A DNA stretch of 64,000 nt from Planctomycetota bacterium (lineage in GTDB: Bacteria; Planctomycetota; JAJSAM01; JAJVHW01), in the NCBI GenBank assembly GCA_021776825.1, contig JAJFFG010000133.1, positions 1 to 64,000 of the forward strand, written 5' to 3'. Both the position numbers and the translations under genes were made by a program. Within the stretch, counting starts at the first letter, position 1. Each line of letters begins with the position of its first letter. The notes beneath the pieces are model-generated. The model was not told the origin of the DNA, made no database searches, and saw only the letters and a program-made list of their open reading frames with translations. Below are positions 1-8,750 of the stretch, piece after piece.

Positions 1-100
1 CCCCCCGCCGACACGCGAACGCGCGGACCACGCGCGTAGCAGGCGCGCCGCGGAGACGCTGGCAGCGCGAACCATCACCGGCGAGGGGGAGCCGCGAGAC

Positions 101-598
101 CTATTGGTTCGCGGCGACCACGTGCGCGCTGTACGGCGGCCGCACGTACGCCGGCAGACCGTCGATCTTCGTCCCCTTCGTGAACCGGCAGAGAGCGGTC
201 TTCAGGTCGTAGTTGACCGCCACGGACTGCACGCCGGGAGCGCCGCCGAGCATCTCGCGGATCTGGCGGACGCACTTCACGGGACACGTCATGCCGCGCA
301 ACTCGAGCATGACGCTCCACATGGGGAGCTCCTGCCCGGCGTACGAGGTCGGGAGGACGGGCGCCGGTCCGTCGGCCGGAGGCGGCGTCGGGCCCATCAC
401 GTTCCGCGGGGCGTCGCGGGCGACCGGACGGCGCGGGTCCGCCGGAGGCGGCTGCGTCGAGCGAGGCGGCCGGCCCTGGCGATACGTGCCGGCGGCGTAC
501 GGCGGCGGCGCGTTCGCCGGGATTGGACGCTCGTCGGAGGCGCACGCGGTGAGCAGCAGACCGACGAGAGCGAAGAGAACGAGGGCGCAGACGCGCAT
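101..598 (-). CDS. Secreted lipoprotein with C-terminal heavy-metal-associated (HMA)-like domain (LRGMTCPVKCVRQIREML...GVQSVAVNYDLKTA)
   Basis: ORF 101..757(-); internal start MRVCALVLFALVGLLLTACAS gives a signal peptide with lipobox; GMTC motif and HMA-like beta-alpha-beta pattern. Confidence 0.8.
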   Translation of the reverse strand: MRVCALVLFALVGLLLTACASDERPIPANAPPPYAAGTYRQGRPPRSTQPPPADPRRPVARDAPRNVMGPTPPPADGPAPVLPTSYAGQELPMWSVMLELRGMTCPVKCVRQIREMLGGAPGVQSVAVNYDLKTALCRFTKGTKIDGLPAYVRPPYSAHVVAANQ

Positions 599-716
599 GG
601 CGGACCTCCTGGGAGTCGTCATCGACACAGGATGGGCCGCACTGTGAGCCCGCGTGGCCGGAATCACGAGGCGGGGCCGACCGAAGTCGACCCCGCCCAT
701 TGAGGCTTCGGTCGCT

Positions 717-1169
717 CTACTCCTGGACCTTGCCCGAGTAGGGACCCGAGAGGGCACCCGTCAGCGCGTCGACATCGACGTCGCCGCTGACCTCGATCTT
801 GGCCACACCCGTGGCGAAGTCGACATCGACGTTCGTCACGCCATCGACCTTCTCCAGCATCCCCGCAACGCGGGGCGCACAGCCGACACCTCAGGTCATG
901 CCGTCAACGGCCAGGGTGACCGTCTGCGACGCGGCGGCAGCCACAGCACCGGCGGCGGCGACAGCCGCGCCCATGCCGTTGTCGATCGCGGCCGCGGCGG
1001 CGCCGCCGGCGGCCTCGTTGACCGCGTTGGCCGCGTCATCGGCAGCAGTCTTCTCAGGGGTCGCGGCGGGCGTGGTCTCGGTGCCGGAGTCAGTCTCCGT
1101 AGCAGCGCCACAGCCGGCAGCGAGGCCGATCAGGCCCGTGAGGGCCAGAAGGGTCGGGATCGCTCTCAT
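717..1169 (-). CDS. Probable selenocysteine-containing HMA-domain lipoprotein; in-frame TGA at 891-893 read as Sec (150 codons, then TAG at 717-719)
   Basis: ORF 891..1169(-) ends ...TVTLAVDGMT-TGA; the same frame continues GVGCAPRVAGMLEKVDGVTNVDVDFATGVAKIEVSGDVDVDALTGALSGPYSGKVQE-TAG, completing an HMA fold; TGA aligns with Cys of GMTC in the adjacent paralog. Confidence 0.8.
861..875 (-). promoter_or_regulatory. Candidate bacterial SECIS hairpin (CCCCGC-GUU-GCGGGG) downstream of the in-frame UGA
   Basis: Perfect 6-bp stem, 3-nt loop beginning with G; 21 nt between UGA and apical loop on the minus strand. Confidence 0.65.
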
Positions 1170-1227
1170 GTTGAATCTCCTTGTGAACGACAGATGTCGG
1201 AGATCCTAAACGTCCGTCCTCCCTGGA

Positions 1228-1602
1228 GTGTTCCCCGTGCGACCGAATCCTTTGATCGAACCGATCCGCGAGGCTCTGGCGGCGGTCTGGTCGAGCGGCG
1301 GTCGTCAGTTCGTCACCTTCGAAGCCGGGGGCGACGAGGACTCCTTCGTCCAGTACCTCGACGGTCAACTGAACATCGCCTGGCCTCTGGACGACGATCC
1401 GGCGACGACTCTGGCCGCGCTCGGCGCGCCGCTCCCGACCGGGGCGTTCCACCTGGCGTGGGCTCCGCACGCCACCGCCCACGTCGCCGTCGGCGCCCTC
1501 CTCCTCGACCAGGTCGCGGCGTTCGTGCTCGCTCTCCTGCAAGCCGTCCATGAGCTCGAACCGGGGGAAGGGGTCACGGTCCGGATCGACGCGGATCGCT
1601 GA
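1228..1602 (+). CDS. Hypothetical protein (possible TY-Chap/YbjN-like chaperone fold)
   Basis: 124-aa ORF with coherent composition (FVTFEAGGDEDSFVQYLDGQLNIAWPL...). Confidence 0.5.
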   Translation: MFPVRPNPLIEPIREALAAVWSSGGRQFVTFEAGGDEDSFVQYLDGQLNIAWPLDDDPATTLAALGAPLPTGAFHLAWAPHATAHVAVGALLLDQVAAFVLALLQAVHELEPGEGVTVRIDADR

Positions 1603-1915
1603 GCGCGGCCGATCGCGCGCTCTCCCGCAGCGCCGGCCGCTCGTCCAGGGATTGCCGGCCGCTCGCCTGGGGATTGACGGAACGGCGGTTCGATGCCTAT
1701 CGTCACACCTGGAATGCGACAGTTGCGCCCACCGTTCTGCTGAGTCGGCGGAGGCACTCGTGCAGGTTCTGCACGGGGGAGCTTCCGCTCGAACTCGCTG
1801 GGACGCTGACGAGACGCACCTCCTCATCCCCATCGAGCTCGCCGGGAGCGACCGACGTCCGTCGACGTCGAAGCGGTGGGAACCATGGGATGACAGAACG
1901 AGGAGGCGAGGTTCG

Positions 1916-2827
1916 ATGCGACGATTCATGGTGATGACATTGGCCGCGGGTCTGCTCGCAGGCTGTGGCGGCGGCGACACTCCTGCACCCGAGGCAGGCG
2001 ACGCTGGAGGGGCACCTGCGACGGCCACCGCGACGCTCAAGTTCTCGGCCATCCCCGGCGAGGACAAGACCGAGCTGAAGGCCAAGTTCGACCCGGTCGC
2101 CAAGTACCTGAGCGAGACGCTCGGCGTGCCGTGCGAGTACGTGGCGGCGGAGACCTACGAAGCGTCCGTCGAGATGTTCAAGAACGGTGACATCCAGCTC
2201 GCCTGGTTCGGCGGCCTGACCGGCGTCCAAGCGCGCGCCGCCGTGAAGGGCTCGAACGCCATCGTGCAAGGCGCCGAGGACCCGGAGTACTTCTCGTACT
2301 TCATCGCCAACAAGAGAACGGGACTCACGCGAAGCGACACGTTCCCTGCAGAGATCGCCGAGCTTGCGTTCACGTTCGGCTCCGCGAGTTCGACATCGGG
2401 CCGGCTGATGCCGGAGTACTTCATCCGTCAGATGGGCGGCACGTCACCGAAGGAGTTCTTCGCGAAGGATGTCGGCTTCTCGGGCAGCCACGCCAAGACG
2501 GTCACGGCGGTCAATGACGGCACCGCCATCCAGGCCGGTGCTCTCAGCTACACGACGTTCGAGAAGATGCAGAAGGCGGGCAAGGCCGACGACTGCGTCA
2601 TCGTGTGGAAGACGCCGTTCTATGCCGACTACAACATGACCGCACACCCGGACCTCGAGACGACGTACGGAGCAGGCTTCACCGCGAAGCTCCAGAAGGC
2701 GCTCACCGACATCACCGACCCCGGTCTGCTCTCGGCCTTCCAGCGCTCGGGACTGATCGACGCCAAGAACGAGGACTTCGCGGCGATCGAGAAGACGGCC
2801 GTCGAGCTCGGAATGCTGCGCCCCTAG
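1916..2827 (+). CDS. Phosphate/phosphite/phosphonate ABC transporter substrate-binding lipoprotein (PhnD-like)
   Basis: MRRFMVMTLAAGLLAGCGGG lipobox start inside ORF 1550..2827; LKFSAIPGEDKTELKAKFDPVAKYLSETLGV, LAWFGGLTGVQAR typical of PhnD family. Confidence 0.9.
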   Translation: MRRFMVMTLAAGLLAGCGGGDTPAPEAGDAGGAPATATATLKFSAIPGEDKTELKAKFDPVAKYLSETLGVPCEYVAAETYEASVEMFKNGDIQLAWFGGLTGVQARAAVKGSNAIVQGAEDPEYFSYFIANKRTGLTRSDTFPAEIAELAFTFGSASSTSGRLMPEYFIRQMGGTSPKEFFAKDVGFSGSHAKTVTAVNDGTAIQAGALSYTTFEKMQKAGKADDCVIVWKTPFYADYNMTAHPDLETTYGAGFTAKLQKALTDITDPGLLSAFQRSGLIDAKNEDFAAIEKTAVELGMLRP

Positions 2828-2831
2828 TTCG

Positions 2832-3623
2832 ATGACCGGTCACGGCTCGTCCGACGGACTGCACGTGGCCGATGTCTCGGTCGTCTACGCGGGCCTCCCG
2901 GCCCTCGACTCGGTCTCGCTCGGCATCGCGCCGGGCGAGGCCGTTGCCTTTGTCGGGCCGAGCGGCGCCGGCAAGACCACGCTCCTGCGGGTGCTCAATG
3001 CGACTGTTCGCCCGACATCGGGCTGCGTCACGTATCGCGGCGAACACTTGGGCGAGCTCTCGGCGAACGACCTGCGTGCGGTGCGCGGCCGCATCGGGTT
3101 CGTGCACCAGAGTCTCGGACTCGTGCCGAACCTGCGCGTGATCCAGAACGTGATGGCCGGTCGTCTCGGACGCCAGGGGCTCTTGCAGTCGCTCCGAGCG
3201 TTCGTGCGACCGAAGCCGGCGGAGATCGAGCACGCGTACGAGATCCTCGAGCGCGTCGGCATCCCCGAGAAGCTGTACGAGCGGACCGACCGCCTCTCCG
3301 GCGGACAGCAGCAGCGCGTGGCGATTGCCCGGGCGCTGTATCAGGACCCCGAGATGCTCCTCGCGGACGAGCCGGTATCGAGCGTTGATCCGGCACGCGC
3401 GCGCGACACGGTGAAGCTGCTCACGGAGATCTCGAGCGAGCAGGGGCTGACCCTCTGTATGTCGCTCCACAACCTGGACCTCGCGCGCGACTACTTCCCG
3501 CGCCTCGTCGGGCTGCGCAACGGCAAGATCGCGTTCGACGCACCGGTCGGAGAGGTCGACCCGGACGAGTTCCAGCGCCTCTACGACCTCGAGCAGGGCG
3601 AGATGCTCGCCGATGGTGCGTGA
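2832..3623 (+). CDS. Phosphonate-type ABC transporter ATP-binding protein (PhnC-like)
   Basis: Walker A GPSGAGKTT, signature LSGGQQQRVAIARAL, Walker B MLLADEP. Confidence 0.93.
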   Translation: MTGHGSSDGLHVADVSVVYAGLPALDSVSLGIAPGEAVAFVGPSGAGKTTLLRVLNATVRPTSGCVTYRGEHLGELSANDLRAVRGRIGFVHQSLGLVPNLRVIQNVMAGRLGRQGLLQSLRAFVRPKPAEIEHAYEILERVGIPEKLYERTDRLSGGQQQRVAIARALYQDPEMLLADEPVSSVDPARARDTVKLLTEISSEQGLTLCMSLHNLDLARDYFPRLVGLRNGKIAFDAPVGEVDPDEFQRLYDLEQGEMLADGA

Positions 3624-4506
3624 CGCCGGCGCTCTGAGACGACCGCCCCCGATCGGGCCGCGGGGTCTGGTCTTCGCCGGCATCGCCGCCGCCGGAGTGT
3701 GGTCGTTCGTCCTGCTCGACGTTCCGGCGGAACGACTCCTGCCGGGCAGCGGGCTGCTGCCGGAGCTCCGTGACCTGCGGGTTCTCGGCGACTTCCTCTC
3801 CCGGGCGGTCAGCCCCGCGCTCGACTACGAGTCCTCGTTCGTCCCGGACTCGGCTCCGCCGTTGCTCATGAAGGTCCTGGACGGCGCGCATCGCACGGTG
3901 GCGTACGCCGCGATGGCAATGACGCTGTCGCTACTCCTCGCGTTCCCACTCGGGTTCGTCGCGTCGAGCGCGTGGTGGCGTGGTGACCCGGCGCGCGTGA
4001 CGACCGCGACGCGGTTCGTACCTCCGCTACTCTTCGGCGGCGTGCGTGCGCTGATCGCATTCATGCGCTCGATCCACGAACTGCTCTGGGCCATCGTCTT
4101 CCTCGCCGCGATGGGCTACAGCACGTTCGCCGCGATCCTCGCGATCGTCATTCCCTACGCGGGCACGCTCGCGAAGGTCTTCTCGGAGATCCTCGACGAG
4201 GCGCCGCGCGACACAGCGCTCGCGTTGCAGGCCACCGGTGCGTCGCGCACACAGGTGTTCGTGTTCGGCCTGTTGCCGCGCGCGCTGCCGGACATGGCGG
4301 CGTACGCCTTCTACCGCTTCGAGTGCGCGATCCGCTCCGCCGCGATCCTCGGATTCTTCGGACTCGAGACACTCGGCAAGTTCATCTCGTCTTCGTTCGA
4401 CGAGGGCTACTACGGCGAGGTCTGGACGTACATCTACGCCCTCTTTGCACTCGTCCTGGTGATGGAGTGGTGGAGCGGCGCTCTGCGGCGGAAGGTGACC
4501 GCATGA
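3613..4506 (+). CDS. Phosphonate-type ABC transporter permease (PhnE-like), first copy
   Basis: Multi-TM ORF overlapping the PhnC-like gene; EILDEAPRDTALALQATGASRTQVFVFGLLPRALPDM permease loop. Confidence 0.88.
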   Translation: MVRDAGALRRPPPIGPRGLVFAGIAAAGVWSFVLLDVPAERLLPGSGLLPELRDLRVLGDFLSRAVSPALDYESSFVPDSAPPLLMKVLDGAHRTVAYAAMAMTLSLLLAFPLGFVASSAWWRGDPARVTTATRFVPPLLFGGVRALIAFMRSIHELLWAIVFLAAMGYSTFAAILAIVIPYAGTLAKVFSEILDEAPRDTALALQATGASRTQVFVFGLLPRALPDMAAYAFYRFECAIRSAAILGFFGLETLGKFISSSFDEGYYGEVWTYIYALFALVLVMEWWSGALRRKVTA

Positions 4507-5432
4507 ACGACCGCGTTCGCTGCATCGCCGACCTGCACATGCAACGCCCGCGCAGCCGCGCGCTGTGGTGGAGCATGGGTGCGCTCGGGCTGCTCGGCAT
4601 CTACTCGTGGACGTGGGGACTCGCCACAGGCGACCTGAGTTTCGGCGACACGTTCTCCGCGCGACGTCTGCAGAACCTCGAGCGCTTCCTCGGCGAGATC
4701 CGGCCGTATCCGCTGCACGGTGTCGAGTGGGACACGGGCATCGCTCTCGACTGGGCGCGGACTCTCATGAGCGAGCACGGTTACGAGGCGATGGTCACGA
4801 CGCTCGCCATCTCGGTGGTGGCCATCTGCATGGCAGGTCTAGTGGGAGCCATGCTCGCGCTGCCGGCCGCGCGCACGCTCGCCCGCGCCGATGCGTATCT
4901 GCCGACCGCGAAGCCGGCGACGCGCGGCGTTCGATTCGCGTGGGCTGCGCTCGTGACGGTGACGCGCGGCCTGATGGTCTTCCTGCGGGCGATCCCCGAG
5001 TACGTCTGGGCGTTCCTGCTGGTCACGATGCTCGGTGTGACGGCGTGGCCGGCCGTGCTCGCGCTGGCCATCCACAACGCGGGCATCATGGGACGTCTGC
5101 AGTCCGAGGTCATCGAGAACGTGCCCCCGACGACCCCGGCGACGCTGCGAGGTCTCGGAGCAACTCGCAGTCAGGTGGCGTTGTTCGCGCTGATGCCCGA
5201 GACGCTCAATCGCTTCCTGTTGTTCTTTTTCTCCCGCTGGGAGACGTGCGTCCGTGAGGCGACGATCCTCGGGCTGCTCGGCATGGCGTCGCTCGGAGCC
5301 GTCATCAGCGAATCGCGTGCGGGGCAGCGTCTGGACGAGATGATGTTCTTCGTGCTGGTCGGATCCCTCCTGGTCGTCGTCGGAGATGCGCTCTCGATCC
5401 TCGCGCGCCGTCTGGTCCGCGAGGCCGGATGA
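4503..5432 (+). CDS. Phosphonate-type ABC transporter permease (PhnE-like), second copy
   Basis: Start MNDRVRCIADLHMQRPRSRALWW at 4503 overlaps the upstream stop; EVIENVPPTTPATLRGLGATRSQVALFALMPE. Confidence 0.88.
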   Translation: MNDRVRCIADLHMQRPRSRALWWSMGALGLLGIYSWTWGLATGDLSFGDTFSARRLQNLERFLGEIRPYPLHGVEWDTGIALDWARTLMSEHGYEAMVTTLAISVVAICMAGLVGAMLALPAARTLARADAYLPTAKPATRGVRFAWAALVTVTRGLMVFLRAIPEYVWAFLLVTMLGVTAWPAVLALAIHNAGIMGRLQSEVIENVPPTTPATLRGLGATRSQVALFALMPETLNRFLLFFFSRWETCVREATILGLLGMASLGAVISESRAGQRLDEMMFFVLVGSLLVVVGDALSILARRLVREAG

Positions 5433-7543
5433 GCATGCGCCGCGCCGCACCGATCGCGATCGCGGCCGTGCTGTCCGTCGTCATCGTGGTCGCGATTGCA
5501 GCCGGATGCAGCGACGACGAGCCGCCGCCCGTCACGCCCCTGCGAGACATCTCGTCGAGCGGGAACCGCTACCCGACGACGACACCTCACCAGAGTGGCG
5601 TGGCCGTCGGCGAGTCGCTGCTGACGGCCGACATCAGCGAGGGCTGCGGCGACTGCCACGCTGATGTCGTCGAGAGCTACCGCGAGAACGGCATGCACGA
5701 CGCGCTCATGCTCCCGAGCGGTCGCGGAAGCATCGAGTACGAGCTGATCGGCCAGGAGGTCGTCGATCCCGACACTGGCATCACGGGGCGGTTCGACATC
5801 GGCGCCGGTGGTTACGAACAACAGCTGCTGTTCCGCGACCCCGACGGAACGGTGCGCGCGTCGTGGAGCATGCCGATCGACCTGATCATCGGCAGCGGCA
5901 CATCGGGACGTGGCTACCTCGCGGCGAGGGATGGCGACCTGTACGTGCATCCGCTCGCTTGGTACCGCGAGCTCGACGGCCTGGCGTTGTCGCCCGGTCC
6001 CGGCTTCGCGACTCATGCGACGCGCACGGCGACGCACCTGTGCGTGGGCTGCCACACCGGCGTGGCGCGTCCGCGCGACACGCGCATCGACGTTGGGTTC
6101 GCGGGAGACATCTCCCTCGGGATCGCCTGCTCGCGCTGTCACGGCGACGGCGAGACCCACACTTTGGACGGCGACCCGCGCAGCATCGTCAACCCGTCAC
6201 GCCTGGCGGTCGAGCGGCAGAGCGAACTCTGCTACCAGTGTCACTTCTCCGGCGGCACTCAGCTGCTGAAGCCAGGCAAGGCGATGGCGGACTACGTGCC
6301 CGGCACGCCGCTTGGTCTCGTGCAGTCGGTGTTCGTCGCCAAGGAGCCGAAGCGCGACAGCGGGGCGCGCGTCGCGAGTCACGTCGCCCGCATGCTCCGG
6401 TCGCGCTGCTTCACGCAGAGCGACGGCATGACGTGCACGACGTGCCACAACCCGCACCGCAAGGTCGGCACCTCCGGAGACGCGAGCGGTTGCGCAGTCT
6501 GTCACCAGACGGACGATTGCGGCGAAGCGCATGGAGCGCGGGGCGACCGCACCTGTGTGGACTGCCATATGGCGAACGTGCCGTCGTCGGATATCCGCCA
6601 CACGACGACGACGGATCACTGGATTCGCAAGCGACCGGAGCTCGCGGCGGCGCTGCAGGTCTCGCCCGAAGAGGCATCGATCGGCGCTCTGGCGATCGCC
6701 GACGAGGACATCGTCGACGTGCTCGATCCGGAGGGGGCTTTACCCGACGCCACGCTGATGCGGGTGGACGCGTACCTGCGCGGAGTTGACGTCGCTGCCG
6801 AAGTGTTCAATCGGGACGCGCCGGCGTATCTGCAGCGCGCCCGGACTCTCCTCAACGAGCTCCAGTCAGAGGACCCGAGCAACGTCGAGGTGCTGTGGCG
6901 CCAGGCCCGGGTGCGGCGCTTCGGTCACGACAACCCGTCAGCGCTCCGGTACGCGACCGCCGCGGCAGAGCGCGATCCGTCACACCCGCGCGTCTTGTTG
7001 GAGATGGCACTCGCATCGTTCGGCATGTACTCCGCCGGAGACCTCGGGAAGGCGCTACCAGCGGTGGCCCGCGCACGGCGCGCGATGCCGGACGACCTCA
7101 CGCTCGCGCACGCCGAAGCCATGATCCTCGAGCACAAAAAGCGACCGCGCGAGGCCGTCGCGGTGCTCGAGCAGATCCGAGACCGTCGCGGCCCGCGGAG
7201 TGACCTCGCAGAGTTCGGCGTCCTGATGGCGGAACGCTCCGGCATCAACGACGTCGCGCTGACGTTCGCGCTCGACGCGCTCCTGTTCGCGCCCCGCGAT
7301 CCAGACCTGCTTGCACGGGCCTCGCGCCTCTCGCTGGCCGAGAATTGGAATCCGAAGACCGTGACGCACCTCGCCAACATGGCGCTCGAACAGGACGCGA
7401 ACCACCTCGGGGCGCTCCTCGCACTGGCCAATGCCTACTTGAACACCGGCGACGACGAGAACGCCCGTCAGACCGCACGGCGCGCCGCCGATGCGCACCC
7501 GCGACACCCTGCTGTCGAGGCGCTGCTCCGGCGACTCCGCTGA
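5429..7543 (+). CDS. Multiheme cytochrome c lipoprotein with C-terminal TPR region
   Basis: Seven CxxCH motifs (CGDCH, CVGCH, CSRCH, CYQCH, CTTCH, CAVCH, CVDCH); lipobox AIAAGCSDD; ATGA overlap with upstream permease. Confidence 0.9.
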   Translation: MSMRRAAPIAIAAVLSVVIVVAIAAGCSDDEPPPVTPLRDISSSGNRYPTTTPHQSGVAVGESLLTADISEGCGDCHADVVESYRENGMHDALMLPSGRGSIEYELIGQEVVDPDTGITGRFDIGAGGYEQQLLFRDPDGTVRASWSMPIDLIIGSGTSGRGYLAARDGDLYVHPLAWYRELDGLALSPGPGFATHATRTATHLCVGCHTGVARPRDTRIDVGFAGDISLGIACSRCHGDGETHTLDGDPRSIVNPSRLAVERQSELCYQCHFSGGTQLLKPGKAMADYVPGTPLGLVQSVFVAKEPKRDSGARVASHVARMLRSRCFTQSDGMTCTTCHNPHRKVGTSGDASGCAVCHQTDDCGEAHGARGDRTCVDCHMANVPSSDIRHTTTTDHWIRKRPELAAALQVSPEEASIGALAIADEDIVDVLDPEGALPDATLMRVDAYLRGVDVAAEVFNRDAPAYLQRARTLLNELQSEDPSNVEVLWRQARVRRFGHDNPSALRYATAAAERDPSHPRVLLEMALASFGMYSAGDLGKALPAVARARRAMPDDLTLAHAEAMILEHKKRPREAVAVLEQIRDRRGPRSDLAEFGVLMAERSGINDVALTFALDALLFAPRDPDLLARASRLSLAENWNPKTVTHLANMALEQDANHLGALLALANAYLNTGDDENARQTARRAADAHPRHPAVEALLRRLR

Positions 7544-7574
7544 TACCCTCGCCCACCGGACGGAGGGGCAGGCG

Positions 7575-8750
7575 ATGAGCGACGAGCGACCAGTGCTGGC
7601 GACGCGCCTACAGGGCTTCGGCACCACCATCTTCGCCGAAGTCACTCGCCTCGCCCGCGCCCACGGCGCCGTCAATCTGGCCCAGGGCTTCCCCGACTTC
7701 GAGGGACCGCCGATCACGCGGAGCGCGGCGATCGCCGCTATCGAGGGCGGCCACAACCAGTACGCGCGCATGCAGGGCGCACCGGAGCTCGTAACCGCGA
7801 TCAGCGAGACACTCGCCGCGCGCACCGGGTTGATCTACGACCCGATGACGGAGGTCGTCGTCACGAGCGGAGCCACCGAGGGCATCCACTGCGCGTTGAT
7901 GTCGCTCTGCGAGCCGGGCGACGAGGTCGTGATGCTGGAGCCCTACTACGACAGCTACCGGGCGTGCTGCAAGATGGCGGGCGCGACGCCGCGCTTCGTG
8001 ACGCTGCACGCGCCCGACTTCCGCTGGCGACCCGACGAAGTGCGCGCCGCGTTCTCGGACCGGACGCGCGTGCTGCTGCTCAACACGCCGCACAACCCGA
8101 CCGGGCGAGTGCTCGATCGCGCCGAGATGGAACAGCTCGCGGCGCTCTGCATCGAGCACGACGTGATCTGCGTGACGGACGAGGTCTACGACCGCATCGT
8201 CTTCGACGGCGAGCACATCCCGATGGCGACGCTGCCGGGCATGCGCGAGCGCACCGTCACGTTGAACTCGACCGGCAAGACGTTCTCGATGACCGGCTGG
8301 AAGATCGGCTGGGCGACCGCGCCCGCCGAACTGGCGTCGGCCGTGGCGACCGCGCATCAGTTCGTGACGTTCGCGGTCGCGACGCCGTTCCAGCACGCGA
8401 TGGCCGCGGCGCTGCGTTCCCCGCCCGAGTACTTCACGACACTCGCTGACGAGTACCGCGGACGCCGCGACTTCCTCACCGAAGCGTTGCAGCGCGTCGG
8501 CCTCGCCGTCGAGCCCTCGCAGGGCACGTACTTCGTCATGGCCGACGTGCGTCCGCTCGGCTTCGAAGACGACGTCTCGTTCTGCCGCCACCTGATCGAG
8601 GAGATCGGCGTGGCAGCTCTCCCGCCGACGTCGTTCTACGAGAACAAGGACGCGGGCCGGTTCCTGGTGCGCTTCGCGTTCTGCAAGACGATGGACACGC
8701 TGCGCGCGGGCGTCGAGCGTCTCGAGGCTCTGCGGGGCCGCGCCGGGTGA
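7575..8750 (+). CDS. PLP-dependent class I/II aminotransferase
   Basis: MSDERPVLATRLQGFGTTIFAEVTRLA; NTPHNPTGRV; STGKTFSMTGWKIGW Schiff-base Lys motif. Confidence 0.93.
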   Translation: MSDERPVLATRLQGFGTTIFAEVTRLARAHGAVNLAQGFPDFEGPPITRSAAIAAIEGGHNQYARMQGAPELVTAISETLAARTGLIYDPMTEVVVTSGATEGIHCALMSLCEPGDEVVMLEPYYDSYRACCKMAGATPRFVTLHAPDFRWRPDEVRAAFSDRTRVLLLNTPHNPTGRVLDRAEMEQLAALCIEHDVICVTDEVYDRIVFDGEHIPMATLPGMRERTVTLNSTGKTFSMTGWKIGWATAPAELASAVATAHQFVTFAVATPFQHAMAAALRSPPEYFTTLADEYRGRRDFLTEALQRVGLAVEPSQGTYFVMADVRPLGFEDDVSFCRHLIEEIGVAALPPTSFYENKDAGRFLVRFAFCKTMDTLRAGVERLEALRGRAG

